From Microcaldota archaeon (lineage in GTDB: Archaea; Micrarchaeota; Micrarchaeia; Anstonellales; JAGGVH01), in contig JAHKLX010000015.1 of NCBI GenBank assembly GCA_020854835.1, forward strand, positions 97,658 through 161,657: a stretch of 64,000 bases of DNA. Direction: 5' to 3'. Both the position numbers and the translations under genes were made by a program. This document shows, piece after piece, positions 26,298 to 34,868 of this stretch. Every line of letters starts with the position of its first letter. Position 1 is the first letter of the stretch. The notes under the pieces are model-generated. The model did no database searches, was not told the DNA's origin, and was given only the letters and a program-made list of their open reading frames with translations.

Positions 26298-26539
26298 ATT
26301 TTCACCTCTTTTTCAATATTATCATACATTGTTAAAATTCTTAAAATTGTGTTTACCGTCGCTCGTAAAGTTGTTAAATCCTGAGCGAATATATTAATAA
26401 CTAATAGATTTATATTTGTTTTGTGATTATTTTTAACACGAAATACCACATTAGATCTATCGTCTGAATCAAAAAGGTGCTTTAATGATTCTTTTAATAT
26501 TTCTGCGTTTTCATTCTCAATCCTAATAATATTTTCCAC
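26294..26539 (-). CDS. pcc1: KEOPS complex subunit Pcc1-like
   Basis: 81 residues. FAQDLTTLRATVNTILRILTMYDNIEKE matches, by position near 50-77, the conserved second half of Pcc1. Pcc1 dimerises Kae1 in the KEOPS complex, which makes t6A37 in ANN-decoding tRNAs. The start is a GTG at 26539, six bases after GGTG, the spacing used by its operon neighbours. A GTG five codons earlier is in frame but itself overlaps the ribosome site. It overlaps pfdB by four bases. Confidence 0.75.
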   Translation of the reverse strand: MENIIRIENENAEILKESLKHLFDSDDRSNVVFRVKNNHKTNINLLVINIFAQDLTTLRATVNTILRILTMYDNIEKEVKI

Positions 26540-26609
26540 TCTCAGCACCTTCACAAAGCATAATTTTATTTAACCAGTTTAATTTTTATTTGTTTGGATT
26601 AAAAAAGTA

Positions 26610-26741
26610 TTAATCTGTGGATACTTCTCTTGCAACAGGAGGCCTTATTTTTGCAAGTCTTCTGCTTCCGCAATAGGGGCATCTCACAAATTTATGCTCA
26701 ATTTTTTTAATTTCTTTACCACATTCTACACAAGCATACAT
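26610..26741 (-). CDS. rpoP: DNA-directed RNA polymerase subunit P (Rpb12-like)
   Basis: 43 residues with a rubredoxin-like zinc knuckle: CVECGKE and, 15 residues on, RCPYCGSRRL. The tail KIRPPVAREV is the conserved polymerase-contact end. Subunit P is a small, essential part of the archaeal RNA polymerase, bound to the subunit D/L platform. Two ATGs are in frame. GAGGG leaves correct spacing only for the one at 26741, while the other (26747) adds two residues. Lies between rpl37ae and pcc1, its usual archaeal place. Confidence 0.9.
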   Translation of the reverse strand: MYACVECGKEIKKIEHKFVRCPYCGSRRLAKIRPPVAREVSTD

Positions 26742-26751
26742 AAACATCCCT

Positions 26752-27000
26752 CTATTCTGTAGTGTTCTTCTGCAGCAAAGATAATTTTCTCAAATTTTCT
26801 TTACCTGGTCCTGTATTTAGAGCCCATGCTCCGCCTGCAACTGTTGCACCGCAGGATTTGCATGCCCATACGCCATACTGCATCCTTGCAATTGTCTTTT
26901 TTTTGCATACAGGACAGTTGTATTTAGATGTTTTTAGATCGTTTATATGTTTGAGTCTCTTTCTAATTTTGACTCCGCCCCTAGTTGTTGGAGTAGCCAT
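26752..27000 (-). CDS. rpl37ae: Large ribosomal subunit protein eL43 (L37Ae)
   Basis: 82 residues. The C2-C2 zinc ribbon is YNCPVCKKKTIARMQYGVW followed by ACKSCGATVAGGAW, the family signature. It binds 23S rRNA in the large subunit. The ATG at 27000 sits six bases after GGTGA. An in-frame ATT/ATG-like extension to 27009 lies inside the rrp42 stop region and is not used. Positioned between the exosome genes and rpoP as in many archaea. Confidence 0.93.
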   Translation of the reverse strand: MATPTTRGGVKIRKRLKHINDLKTSKYNCPVCKKKTIARMQYGVWACKSCGATVAGGAWALNTGPGKENLRKLSLLQKNTTE

Positions 27001-27001
27001 A

Positions 27002-27781
27002 TTAATCACCTTTTAAAATTTTCTTTAGTTCAGAATGTTTTTTAAATGCTATGTCCATAATTTCAAAAAGCTCATCTTTGGAAAAACCAGCTTCTCCACT
27101 TTTTTGGACAGAAACGATTTTATCATCCATTACACCATATGTTATTTTTCCCTCAGATGCAACATCTTCATCTAAAACAGCGTCAACATAAAGTTTATCG
27201 GCTATTTTTCCGAATGTATGTGATGTTACAATTCCTTTTGGGGCAAGATCTTTTAATTTACCTTCTCTAACGAGCACACCATTTTCATATTTTGGAATTT
27301 TTGTGCATAAGAGAGCACCCATGGCTGCCAATCCTGCAGCATCTGTTATGTTGCCCTGATCATCTAAAATCCACAAGTCAATAAACATCATAAGTACTTT
27401 ACCATCGTCTAATACAAACGATTTAACATCAACGATTTCTGCACTTCTTATTGCTCTATCGACAACTCTTGCAAGTTCTATAGAGTTTTCATCGGGCGGT
27501 CCGCTTTCAAATGAAGGATTTGCAAAAGGAACAAACTCTGCGTTTGTTGAAAAAACCCCTTCATCTGGTCTGTCAGAATAAGGTTCTCCAACTGCAAATT
27601 TAATTGCTGCTAAAACTTGGGTTTCACCAATTCTTACTAAAGCAGATCCTGCAGCAGTGTCAATAACATCTTTTTCAATGTTAATTTCTCTGTAATCAAA
27701 AAAATCTCTGTCTGTTAATCTTTTTCCTTTTTTTATTATATCAATAAAAGCATTTTTTCTTAATTCATTCAATATACTCAT
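27002..27781 (-). CDS. rrp42: Exosome subunit Rrp42
   Basis: 259 residues, RNase PH fold. Rrp42 is the non-catalytic partner of Rrp41 in the hexameric ring of the archaeal exosome, which degrades and tails RNA from the 3' end. Typical features are GSALVRIGETQVLAAIKFAVGE (near 45, by position), the MMFIDLWILDDQGN strand block near 130, and the DAVLDEDVASEG segment near 200, where catalytic residues of Rrp41 are missing. GGTGATTTAG precedes the ATG. It starts 10 bases after rrp41. Confidence 0.92.
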   Translation of the reverse strand: MSILNELRKNAFIDIIKKGKRLTDRDFFDYREINIEKDVIDTAAGSALVRIGETQVLAAIKFAVGEPYSDRPDEGVFSTNAEFVPFANPSFESGPPDENSIELARVVDRAIRSAEIVDVKSFVLDDGKVLMMFIDLWILDDQGNITDAAGLAAMGALLCTKIPKYENGVLVREGKLKDLAPKGIVTSHTFGKIADKLYVDAVLDEDVASEGKITYGVMDDKIVSVQKSGEAGFSKDELFEIMDIAFKKHSELKKILKGD

Positions 27782-27791
27782 CTAAATCACC

Positions 27792-28544
27792 TTATAGTTC
27801 AATGTATCTCTCTGTTTCACCTTTTTCATCTGTGAAATACACTTCTTCTAGTGCTTTGATCTGGATTTCCTTTATTTTTTCAGATGCTTCAAAAGCCATA
27901 TCAAACATAATTGACATATCTTCTTTTGTCAGCATTCCATCCATTTGGAAAGCCAAAACTTCTTTGTTTCTTCCAGCAACTGCAATAGGCATATCAGATC
28001 CATTATCTGCAGAATCTTCTACATAGTTCAGATCAAGCAGTATTGTATCACCTACTTTTCCCACTGCTATGGCTTGGACTAGATCTTTCATAGGTATGCC
28101 TGCATCTGCTAATGCAACAGCGGCTGCGGTTATTGCTGCACATCTTGTTCCTCCATCTGATTGTAGTACTTCAATATATATCTCAATCTGTGATTTTGGA
28201 AATTTTTCAAGTATAACAACGTTTTCAAAAACGTGTTTGATGATTTTAGATATTTCAATACTTCTCCTATTTGGTCCGCTTCTACCATGTTCTTCTTTAG
28301 AAGAAAAAGGAGCCATACTGTATCTAACTTTAAGAACTGCTTTGAAAGGATCAGTCATATGTTTTGGGATACATTCTCTAGGCCCTCTAACGCCTGCAAG
28401 AATAACATTATTGCCCCATTTAACTAAAGCAGAACCTTCTGTGTTGCTCAACACATGTGCTTTAATGGATAAAGGTCTAAATTCATTTGGTTTTCGACCG
28501 TCTGTTCTTTTTCCATTCACAATAAGTTTTTCGTTTTTACTCAT
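27792..28544 (-). CDS. rrp41: Exosome subunit Rrp41 (catalytic)
   Basis: 250 residues, RNase PH fold. It carries the phosphorolytic active site of the exosome: ADNGSDMPIAVAG near 180-192 contains the acidic pair, and EEHGRSGPNRRSIEISK near 82 the Arg-rich RNA and phosphate loop. RTDGRKPNEFRPLSIK near the start is the family opening. Forms alternating dimers with Rrp42. GAGGTG precedes the ATG. The gene starts two bases after rrp4 ends. Confidence 0.94.
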   Translation of the reverse strand: MSKNEKLIVNGKRTDGRKPNEFRPLSIKAHVLSNTEGSALVKWGNNVILAGVRGPRECIPKHMTDPFKAVLKVRYSMAPFSSKEEHGRSGPNRRSIEISKIIKHVFENVVILEKFPKSQIEIYIEVLQSDGGTRCAAITAAAVALADAGIPMKDLVQAIAVGKVGDTILLDLNYVEDSADNGSDMPIAVAGRNKEVLAFQMDGMLTKEDMSIMFDMAFEASEKIKEIQIKALEEVYFTDEKGETERYIEL

Positions 28545-28546
28545 AT

Positions 28547-29155
28547 TTACACCTCATTACTTTTTTGCCCTAAAAATTCTTCAATCCTTGATGTTAGCCC
28601 TGAAAAATGGGCTTCCCTCACAATCTTATTAATTACATTAACCACCAAATATCTATTTTCACAATCACTAATCCAAACCAAACCGTTTTTTCCTACTTTA
28701 ACATCACAGCCAGTTTTTTCTTTAATTAAATTTAACATAGACATTTGTTTTCCAATCAATCTAGGAATTTTAACAGCAGGAACTTCAATAACTGAACCGT
28801 GAGGGAGTTTTTTAGGATATTTCATATATATTCTTTTAGTTTCATCTATCTTTTCAACTTCTGCTTCTATCATATCACCCACAAACAGTTCTTGTCTGCA
28901 CATTTTGGTTGAGAGACTTGTATCGTAAGCAGTGTTGATGTAAATATTATAACTTGAAAATCTTTCTTCACTAACAACTCCAATTATTTTATCTCCTACA
29001 ATGGGTTCGTATGCGCCTTGCAAAGGAACAATTCTGTCTCCTCTAAGAAGGCCAAAAATTTCAGAATAAACTTTATCATTTTCTGAATATGTATATGGTT
29101 TTCCAAACATTGTTTTTTCAAGTTCAACGCCCGGAAATAATATTGTATCGTCCAT
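28547..29155 (-). CDS. rrp4: Exosome RNA-binding subunit Rrp4
   Basis: 202 residues. An N-terminal domain is followed by an S1 domain (DKIIGVVSEERFSSYNIYIN, near 52-71) and a KH-type domain (VPAVKIPRLIGKQMSMLNLI, near 125-144, then DVKVGKNGLVWIS). It caps the Rrp41/Rrp42 ring and threads RNA into the pore. GAGGTGAATAA precedes the ATG. Between SBDS and Rrp41, the standard archaeal order. Confidence 0.93.
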   Translation of the reverse strand: MDDTILFPGVELEKTMFGKPYTYSENDKVYSEIFGLLRGDRIVPLQGAYEPIVGDKIIGVVSEERFSSYNIYINTAYDTSLSTKMCRQELFVGDMIEAEVEKIDETKRIYMKYPKKLPHGSVIEVPAVKIPRLIGKQMSMLNLIKEKTGCDVKVGKNGLVWISDCENRYLVVNVINKIVREAHFSGLTSRIEEFLGQKSNEV

Positions 29156-29170
29156 TTATTCACCTCTTAA

Positions 29171-29866
29171 TTATTTTGTTTTTGAAACGATTTTTGTTTG
29201 TGCATTCCCTTGTGTTACTGAATTTAATTTAGAATACAATTCATTTTGCAGGCCAGCAGGGATTTGAACGAGAGCAATTAGATCACCTTGACTGCCCCAC
29301 TCTTCTTTTTTAGGGTTATAATCCTTTATAATACCATATGATTGTGCGGCATATTGTGCAGGTATTCTTATTGCTATATCCACATTTTCAATTTTTAAAG
29401 GAAGTATAAATTTCAGCTGTTTTACAACCTCTTCAACTTGGTGGTCCACAGGTTTAAAGGGATCCACGTGAATTTTTGCCTGTTCAAAAGCATTTTCCAA
29501 ACGTACCATAGTGTGCGGCGCGTTTGTTCGTGGATCAATCGCTTCTCTTCTAATGGTTTCTAATATTTGTTTTGTTTTTTCTTTGATTTTTTCTTTTCTT
29601 TGATCAGTAGTTAAAGGGACTTCACCATTTTTCAGAATATGCTCTGCAATCTTATAAGGATCGCTTGTTTCAAAAGCATCAATCAATGTTTTCTCATCCC
29701 ATTTCTCGCCTTTTTTAGCATCTTTGAAAATGTCTTCTGCTATTAAAACATCCCTTATACTCTTAATTTGCCCGCAATGGTAGGGGTATGCCTTATCTTT
29801 ATCTACAAAAATCTCAAAACGATTGTTATTTTTTTTGAATTTTAATATCAATGCATCGTCTAACAA
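29171..29866 (-). CDS. SBDS-family ribosome maturation protein
   Basis: 231 residues with the three SBDS domains. The N-terminal FYSH domain covers about 1-85 (DDALILKFKKNNNRFEIFVD opening), the helical middle domain about 95-160 (LTTDQRKEKIKEKTKQILETI), and the C-terminal ferredoxin-like domain follows. SBDS helps release the anti-association factor aIF6 from new 50S subunits. The start is a TTG, eight bases after GAGGTG. There is no ATG that would keep the conserved N-terminus. Co-transcribed with psmA and rrp4. Confidence 0.92.
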   Translation of the reverse strand: MLDDALILKFKKNNNRFEIFVDKDKAYPYHCGQIKSIRDVLIAEDIFKDAKKGEKWDEKTLIDAFETSDPYKIAEHILKNGEVPLTTDQRKEKIKEKTKQILETIRREAIDPRTNAPHTMVRLENAFEQAKIHVDPFKPVDHQVEEVVKQLKFILPLKIENVDIAIRIPAQYAAQSYGIIKDYNPKKEEWGSQGDLIALVQIPAGLQNELYSKLNSVTQGNAQTKIVSKTK

Positions 29867-29883
29867 AAAAGTACACCTCTCAT

Positions 29884-30567
29884 TTAACTTTTATATACAA
29901 ATTTTGGATTATCAATTGTTGCATATGAAATCTCAATATTTTTTTCATTATATTTATCTTCTTCACTGATACTTAAAACTTTTTCAGTCAATTTAATTGC
30001 GTTTTCTAAAGTCATATCTTTTTTATAATGTTTATTCAAATGTTCTAGAATTTTATCTCTTCCAGCACCTATCGCCGCAGCATTATATTGTATCATTGAT
30101 CCACTAGGATCTGTTTCAAATAATTTCATTTCATTATCATCAATGCCTGCAAACAGCAATGCAGTTCCAAAAGGTCTGGTTCCGCCATATTGGGTATACG
30201 CTTGGAAAATATTGCTGACTTCTCTACACACATATTCTACTGTAGGAATCTCATTATATGTCATTTTGTAATTTTGAACATTTCTTTGTGCATATTCAAT
30301 CAATCTTCTAGCATCGGCAACCCACCCTGATGTTCCAACAGATATATGGGGTTCAATCATAAATATTTTTTTAACAGATTCTGGAACAACTAATTTATTG
30401 TTTATTCTTCTATAACCTCCAAGAAGAACACCGTTTTTGAAGGCCATACCAACTACTGGTGCGCCGTTATTAACAGCCTCTTTGGCATATTCTACTTGGA
30501 ATAATCTCCCATCCGGGCTAAATAACGTTAATGCACGATCATACGCTTGTGGAGAAACAGGATACAT
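29884..30567 (-). CDS. psmA: Proteasome subunit alpha
   Basis: 227 residues. YDRALTLFSPDGRLFQVEYA near residue 8 is the alpha-subunit signature helix. Alpha subunits form the outer, gated rings of the 20S proteasome and have no active site. The ATG at 30567 follows GAGGTGAAGAGA; the GTG three codons before is part of that site. It is the first gene of the superoperon; a TTTTTAAA box lies about 50 bases upstream, so a leader of about 25 bases is expected. The beta subunit is not in the window. Confidence 0.94.
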   Translation of the reverse strand: MYPVSPQAYDRALTLFSPDGRLFQVEYAKEAVNNGAPVVGMAFKNGVLLGGYRRINNKLVVPESVKKIFMIEPHISVGTSGWVADARRLIEYAQRNVQNYKMTYNEIPTVEYVCREVSNIFQAYTQYGGTRPFGTALLFAGIDDNEMKLFETDPSGSMIQYNAAAIGAGRDKILEHLNKHYKKDMTLENAIKLTEKVLSISEEDKYNEKNIEISYATIDNPKFVYKS

Positions 30568-30633
30568 TCTCTTCACCTCTCATTATTAATAAAACATATC
30601 TTATAATATTGTAATCATTTAAAAACGTTTTGA

Positions 30634-31047
30634 TTAAAATTTCACTCCAAGGACTAATCCAATTATTACTGCCACACTACTCAAACAAAGCCCTTCTAAT
30701 GGATTCCATGGCTGTTGAACATATGCACAAACACCTTCTATACATGTGTTTCCTTGGTTTGTTCGCATACAATCATCGTCATAATGACAAAAAGCTTCTG
30801 AGCCATCACATCCTGAAAAATTGGGGATATTTATAATATCTGTATAAATCTTTCCATCAGGACAATAACAATCTGCTAGTGTCATTGGCATAGCTCGACA
30901 GCCTATTCCACAGTCAGGTGTGAAATAACTTTCTTGAAATGTTCCACCCGTACTTTCACATTTTTCAATCAACAAAGGATTAGTGGGCTCTGGCGAAAAA
31001 GCATAAAAACTTCCCAGCACCAGCATCAATATCATTATTTTTTTCAT
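30634..31047 (-). CDS. Secreted or membrane-anchored Cys-rich small protein
   Basis: 137 residues, family not recognised. A signal peptide is clear (MKKIMILMLVLGSFYAFS). The body has about twelve Cys in patterns suited to disulphides (CGIGC, DCYC, DDDCMRTNQGNTCIEGVC). The last 18 residues form one hydrophobic span. The DDDC..NTC..GVC block resembles small eukaryote-like dickkopf/EGF-type knots seen in other archaeal surface proteins, by shape only. The ATG lies about 26 bases from a TTTTTAAA box at 31069-31076, so it is leaderless. Confidence 0.55.
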   Translation of the reverse strand: MKKIMILMLVLGSFYAFSPEPTNPLLIEKCESTGGTFQESYFTPDCGIGCRAMPMTLADCYCPDGKIYTDIINIPNFSGCDGSEAFCHYDDDCMRTNQGNTCIEGVCAYVQQPWNPLEGLCLSSVAVIIGLVLGVKF

Positions 31048-31081
31048 ATATTTAAAAAAACGTCCAGATTTAAAAACTTTT

Positions 31082-32392
31082 TCACAATTTTACAAATTCA
31101 AGTACTTTGGCTTCGTTTTTGATATACACAGAGTTTTGAATATAATCTTCATCATCAAAATAAACAAAGACTCCGCTGCCTCCGCTTATCGATTCTACAA
31201 TTTCTCTATGTTTTTTGGGGTCAGTTGTAAAGCATCCCCAACTTCTGCCGGCATAATTATTTCTTTTTATGTATTCTTCTGATGAATACGGGGATTCATG
31301 GAAAAATACTCCTCGATTTAAAGTTGCTTCATTGTAACCTTTTTCAACACCCTCGACTCGGAGAATAAACCCTTTTTCTTGATGTTCTTCAGGATATTTA
31401 GTTATATGAAGGCCAACTGGGCTTAGATTTGAACCATATTCATTACCAACATATTCCACTTTTTCATTGGAGTTGAGAGGAAAACCATTTTTGGGATTGC
31501 CTTTTCCATGACTCACAAACTCGCTTAAAAAAACTTTGTGATTAGTCATGTCCAAAACAAAAAGTCTTTTTTCATTAGAAGGTTTACTATAATCAATTAT
31601 TGTAAAAACATCTGTTCTGTTCAAAATTCCTTTTTCTTTTGCGTTCAAATAAACCGTTAAACCATATTTAAAAGCTTCAAAACTCATACCAACTTTTTCA
31701 GCTTCAAAACGTTTATACAATTCTTCAAAAGTTTTAGCGATCAATACTTTTTGTTTGTATTCGCCAACAATTTTTTGAGGATTTTGATTTGTTTCCAGAT
31801 TTAAAAAAAATTGAGGCATTTCTTCTGGAAATTCCTCAAATATTTCATAAGCATCATATTTTTCAAGCAAGAGATTGAATCTATTTTTTGCGTATTCTTG
31901 ATAAAAAGCGGTTTTAGTTTTTTCATCTAGATTATTAAATTCAGTATAAGAATAGTTTTTAGTGCTTAAAAACAATTTGAATCCATAAGTATTATTATTT
32001 TTGTAGTATTCTGCAAGTGTATTTATGGTAGTTATTTCAGCATTATCTTTCATATATCGAGTTTCTCTGTCAAAAATTTCAGAGGATTCTAATAAGTTGT
32101 TTATTCCTATCATGCCTCTATTTTTGTAGGCATTTTTTACTGCATCGTATGTGTTTGCCAGCAAAGCATTTGCAATTCTGAGAGTATTGGAAAAATTCTC
32201 ATTAAAACTTAGCGCTTTTTTGACTATTTCTAATGCTAGCTCTTGAGGATTTTGAGGTGTATATCCTGATAATCTTATTTTTTCAGTCGTATGCAGATGC
32301 AAAAAATTCAACTGAGGCAAACTAAAATTTAAATTATTTTGTTTTGAGGCATTAAACAATTCACTTCCATAATCTATTTTTGTGTTATACAA
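31082..32392 (-). CDS. L,D-transpeptidase-like (YkuD_2) catalytic domain protein
   Basis: 436 residues. The C-terminal 180 have the murein L,D-transpeptidase catalytic domain: HKVFLSEFVSHGKGNPKNGF, SPVGLHITK, GVFFHESPY (His near 365) and GRSWGCFT with the nucleophile Cys near 387. The first 250 residues are helical and unrecognised. In bacteria this domain crosslinks or modifies peptidoglycan, which archaea lack. There is no signal peptide, which is odd. The TTG start sits seven bases after GGTG inside the end of the GGGP synthase gene, with which it overlaps by eight bases. Possible roles: attacking bacterial walls, or modifying another peptide polymer. Confidence 0.75.
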   Translation of the reverse strand: MYNTKIDYGSELFNASKQNNLNFSLPQLNFLHLHTTEKIRLSGYTPQNPQELALEIVKKALSFNENFSNTLRIANALLANTYDAVKNAYKNRGMIGINNLLESSEIFDRETRYMKDNAEITTINTLAEYYKNNNTYGFKLFLSTKNYSYTEFNNLDEKTKTAFYQEYAKNRFNLLLEKYDAYEIFEEFPEEMPQFFLNLETNQNPQKIVGEYKQKVLIAKTFEELYKRFEAEKVGMSFEAFKYGLTVYLNAKEKGILNRTDVFTIIDYSKPSNEKRLFVLDMTNHKVFLSEFVSHGKGNPKNGFPLNSNEKVEYVGNEYGSNLSPVGLHITKYPEEHQEKGFILRVEGVEKGYNEATLNRGVFFHESPYSSEEYIKRNNYAGRSWGCFTTDPKKHREIVESISGGSGVFVYFDDEDYIQNSVYIKNEAKVLEFVKL

Positions 32393-33140
32393 ATTTTAAC
32401 ACCTTTTTAAATTCTTCAACTTTTTTCTTTACTTTTTCAGGATCACTGTTTTCAAAAGCAGTGCCAATTTGTACAGCATCTGCCCCTGCCCCTGTTATTT
32501 CTTTTACATCATCAACAGTTCTTATTCCTCCACCTACAACATAAGGAACACTAATTGTTTTTGCTATCGCTGAAACCATTTCAACAGGTATGTGATCGTG
32601 AGGGTTGCTTCCTGCATCCGTTAATATTAGTCGAGACCCTGCATACTGTGCACCAAGGGCCAATGAAGCTGCAATTTTTGGTTTGTTTCTGGGTACCATA
32701 TTGACGTCACCCACCCAGCCTACAGTTCCTCCTGGCTCAACAACAATGTATCCAACTGGCAGGGGTTCAATATTATATTTTCTAATTACTGGCGCACCAA
32801 GTGTTTGTGCTTGCTGAATCCAATAGGGATTTCTGCTATTTAATAGTGACATAAAATAAATCGCATCTGCATATTTAGTTATCGTACTTATATTTCCAGG
32901 AAATAAAATCATGGGCACAGATATTTTGTTTTTTATTTCTTTAGCAACCTGATCCAATTCCTCGCCCTGAACTGCAATACTCCCTCCAATTAAAATGATA
33001 TCTGATCCCCCTTCATTACATGCAACAGCGGTTTTAACAGCATCATCCAAGCTTTTATAATCATCCGGATCAATTAATGAAAACAACATTTTTTCTTTAT
33101 TATCTATTTTTTCAAGTATATATTCTTCAACTTTTCCCAT
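32385..33140 (-). CDS. Geranylgeranylglyceryl phosphate synthase
   Basis: Makes the first ether bond of archaeal lipids from glycerol-1-phosphate and geranylgeranyl diphosphate. 251 residues, TIM barrel. LFSLIDPDDYK near 21, the phosphate loop VEPGGTVGWVG near 138 and YVVGGGIRTVDD near 203 are diagnostic. The start at 33140 is preceded by GGAGAGG. A longer form from 33161 would overlap the upstream gene. Transcribed with the epimerase and the NFACT-R gene. Confidence 0.92.
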   Translation of the reverse strand: MGKVEEYILEKIDNKEKMLFSLIDPDDYKSLDDAVKTAVACNEGGSDIILIGGSIAVQGEELDQVAKEIKNKISVPMILFPGNISTITKYADAIYFMSLLNSRNPYWIQQAQTLGAPVIRKYNIEPLPVGYIVVEPGGTVGWVGDVNMVPRNKPKIAASLALGAQYAGSRLILTDAGSNPHDHIPVEMVSAIAKTISVPYVVGGGIRTVDDVKEITGAGADAVQIGTAFENSDPEKVKKKVEEFKKVLKFV

Positions 33141-33141
33141 A

Positions 33142-34020
33142 TCATCCTCTCCAAATATCAATCATTTTTTTTATTCCGTTTTCAATATTAGTCTTTTCTT
33201 TCCATCCCAAATCTTTTAATTTTTTGTTCGAGTACAATCTGTTGCTGGAAAGCATATCAACATATTCATTCATATCTTTATTAAAAATGTATCGTATTTT
33301 AGCTAGCCAAACAGGAAATTTTTTTTCTGGTTTTTTAACCTTCAAATATTCGGCGCAGATATTGAACAATTGTTTTTGAGTAAGAGTTTTATCAGGGGAT
33401 ACATTGTAAACCCCTATTTTATATTTTTTAATAAACAATTCAATTGCATTTGCTACGTCCATAGAATTTATCACTGGAACATAGTTTTCACCATTTCCTA
33501 AAAGCACCATTTTTTCTTTTTTTATGGATTCAAAAATTTTAAAATATCCTTTTGTAAATCTGGGGCCGTATATAGGACAAGGTCTCAAAATTACAGATTT
33601 ATCTCTAACGATATCCTCTGCATACATTTTAGTTAGTCCATAATTATCTGTGGGATTTCTTGAGTGTTCTTCTTTTACTGGCAAAACTAAGTTTTTTTTG
33701 CCATAAACTGCTGTTGAACTTATGAAAATCATTTTGCCCCCTGCTTTTTCTACCTGTTCAAAAACACTCTTCACACCTAAAACATTAATTTGAAAAAGAT
33801 CACTGTATTTTGCAGAATAATCAACTAAGGCAGCCGTATGTATCACAAGAGGTTTATTGTAAACTGACAAATCAATATTATTGATATCCGATTTAACCCA
33901 TTCCACGCCTTTGATATTTTTCGGACAATTTTTCTTGTCAATACCAACAATTTTTCTATCTAACTTGGTTATTAGAGTTTGTCCCAAATTCCCCGCTGCG
34001 CCAGTTATGATAATATCCAT
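33142..34020 (-). CDS. NAD-dependent epimerase/dehydratase family protein
   Basis: 292 residues, extended SDR. The Rossmann motif is TGAAGNLGQTL near 6, the active site is SSTAVYG and YGLTK (Tyr and Lys near 128-132), and LRPCPIYGPRF follows. This group acts on nucleotide sugars; some members resemble 3-beta-hydroxysteroid or sugar C4 dehydrogenases. With uppP and the glycosyltransferase-like gene it suggests glycan synthesis. GGTGAAAAA precedes the ATG. One base separates it from the next gene. Confidence 0.82.
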   Translation of the reverse strand: MDIIITGAAGNLGQTLITKLDRKIVGIDKKNCPKNIKGVEWVKSDINNIDLSVYNKPLVIHTAALVDYSAKYSDLFQINVLGVKSVFEQVEKAGGKMIFISSTAVYGKKNLVLPVKEEHSRNPTDNYGLTKMYAEDIVRDKSVILRPCPIYGPRFTKGYFKIFESIKKEKMVLLGNGENYVPVINSMDVANAIELFIKKYKIGVYNVSPDKTLTQKQLFNICAEYLKVKKPEKKFPVWLAKIRYIFNKDMNEYVDMLSSNRLYSNKKLKDLGWKEKTNIENGIKKMIDIWRG

Positions 34021-34024
34021 TTTT

Positions 34025-34810
34025 TCACCTTGAAATTTTCATCTCTGAGTTTCCTGGAAGCATCATAATAACTTCGTCCGGATGAACTTTTAAAAGTTTA
34101 GAAACTGTTTTAGAGATTTCACCCTTCTTTTTTTTACCCGGCACAACTACAATTTTAGGTTTGGTTTGCAGGTCTCCAGGAAATACATGTAGTATTAAAA
34201 CACCCTCAACTTCTTTTGCGTACAGTGTTAATTTAAGTTCCATATTCTTATACCACTTTCTTTCACCCTTTAAAGCAAACCCTCCTTTTCCAGTGTAACC
34301 CTCTGATGTGTGTTTGCTAACTTGGTCTTTTCTCATGTGATAAGTGTCTATAGTGGCTAATCCCGAAACCCATGCTTTTGAATAACATGCAGCAAACTGG
34401 GCAGTTTCATATAATTCTCTTTCACTTGCATTCACACCATTTTTCAAAATCACTGCTGACGCACCTTTTATTTCTGCATGAAAAAATAAATCATTATCCT
34501 CAAAGTATTTTGAGTATAAAATATCATTTTGTTGTGCATCTTTTCCCCCCACTGCCAGTTTTCCTTCTGATGTTATGAACCAATTAAATTTCTCATACCA
34601 TGATTTTTCACGCTGGGCCCTTTTTATCTTTAATTCTGTTTCTTCATTTATTTTATCTTGATTTTTATTTTCTTTTTCAAGTCTTTTTTGAGTATCAGAA
34701 ATAGTTTTACTCATTCTTTCAAGCTTTTTTTTAAGTTTTTTACGTCTTTCATATAACTTTTCCAAGTTTTCTTTCAAGCTCAAATCTACTCTTAGTTCAG
34801 TTACCATCAT
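34025..34810 (-). CDS. NFACT-R domain protein (RqcH C-terminal half only)
   Basis: 261 residues. The first 90 form a coiled coil (KLYERRKKLKKKLERMSK onward). The rest is the NFACT-R (DUF814) domain: GGKDAQQNDILYSKYFE near 90, FHAEIKGASAVILKNG and DQVSKHTSEGYTGKGGFAL. Full RqcH/NEMF proteins bind stalled 50S subunits and recruit Ala-tRNA, and have an NFACT-N and HhH region that is missing here. Either a partner supplies it elsewhere, or this is a tRNA- or ribosome-binding derivative. ATG at 34810 or 34807. Confidence 0.82.
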   Translation of the reverse strand: MMVTELRVDLSLKENLEKLYERRKKLKKKLERMSKTISDTQKRLEKENKNQDKINEETELKIKRAQREKSWYEKFNWFITSEGKLAVGGKDAQQNDILYSKYFEDNDLFFHAEIKGASAVILKNGVNASERELYETAQFAACYSKAWVSGLATIDTYHMRKDQVSKHTSEGYTGKGGFALKGERKWYKNMELKLTLYAKEVEGVLILHVFPGDLQTKPKIVVVPGKKKKGEISKTVSKLLKVHPDEVIMMLPGNSEMKISR

Positions 34811-34830
34811 AAAAATTTGGTATGGCAATC

Positions 34831-34838
34831 TTTAAAAA
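34831..34838. promoter_or_regulatory. TATA box shared by NFACT-R and VirB2-like genes
   Basis: TTTAAAAA centred near 34834.5: 24.5-27.5 bases from the two NFACT-R ATGs on the minus strand. On the plus strand it would place the start of transcription near 34861, so the leader of the VirB2-like gene is essentially only its GGTGAT site. Confidence 0.45.
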
Positions 34839-34868
34839 TATACTTTTAATATAAAAAATGGTGATTAT

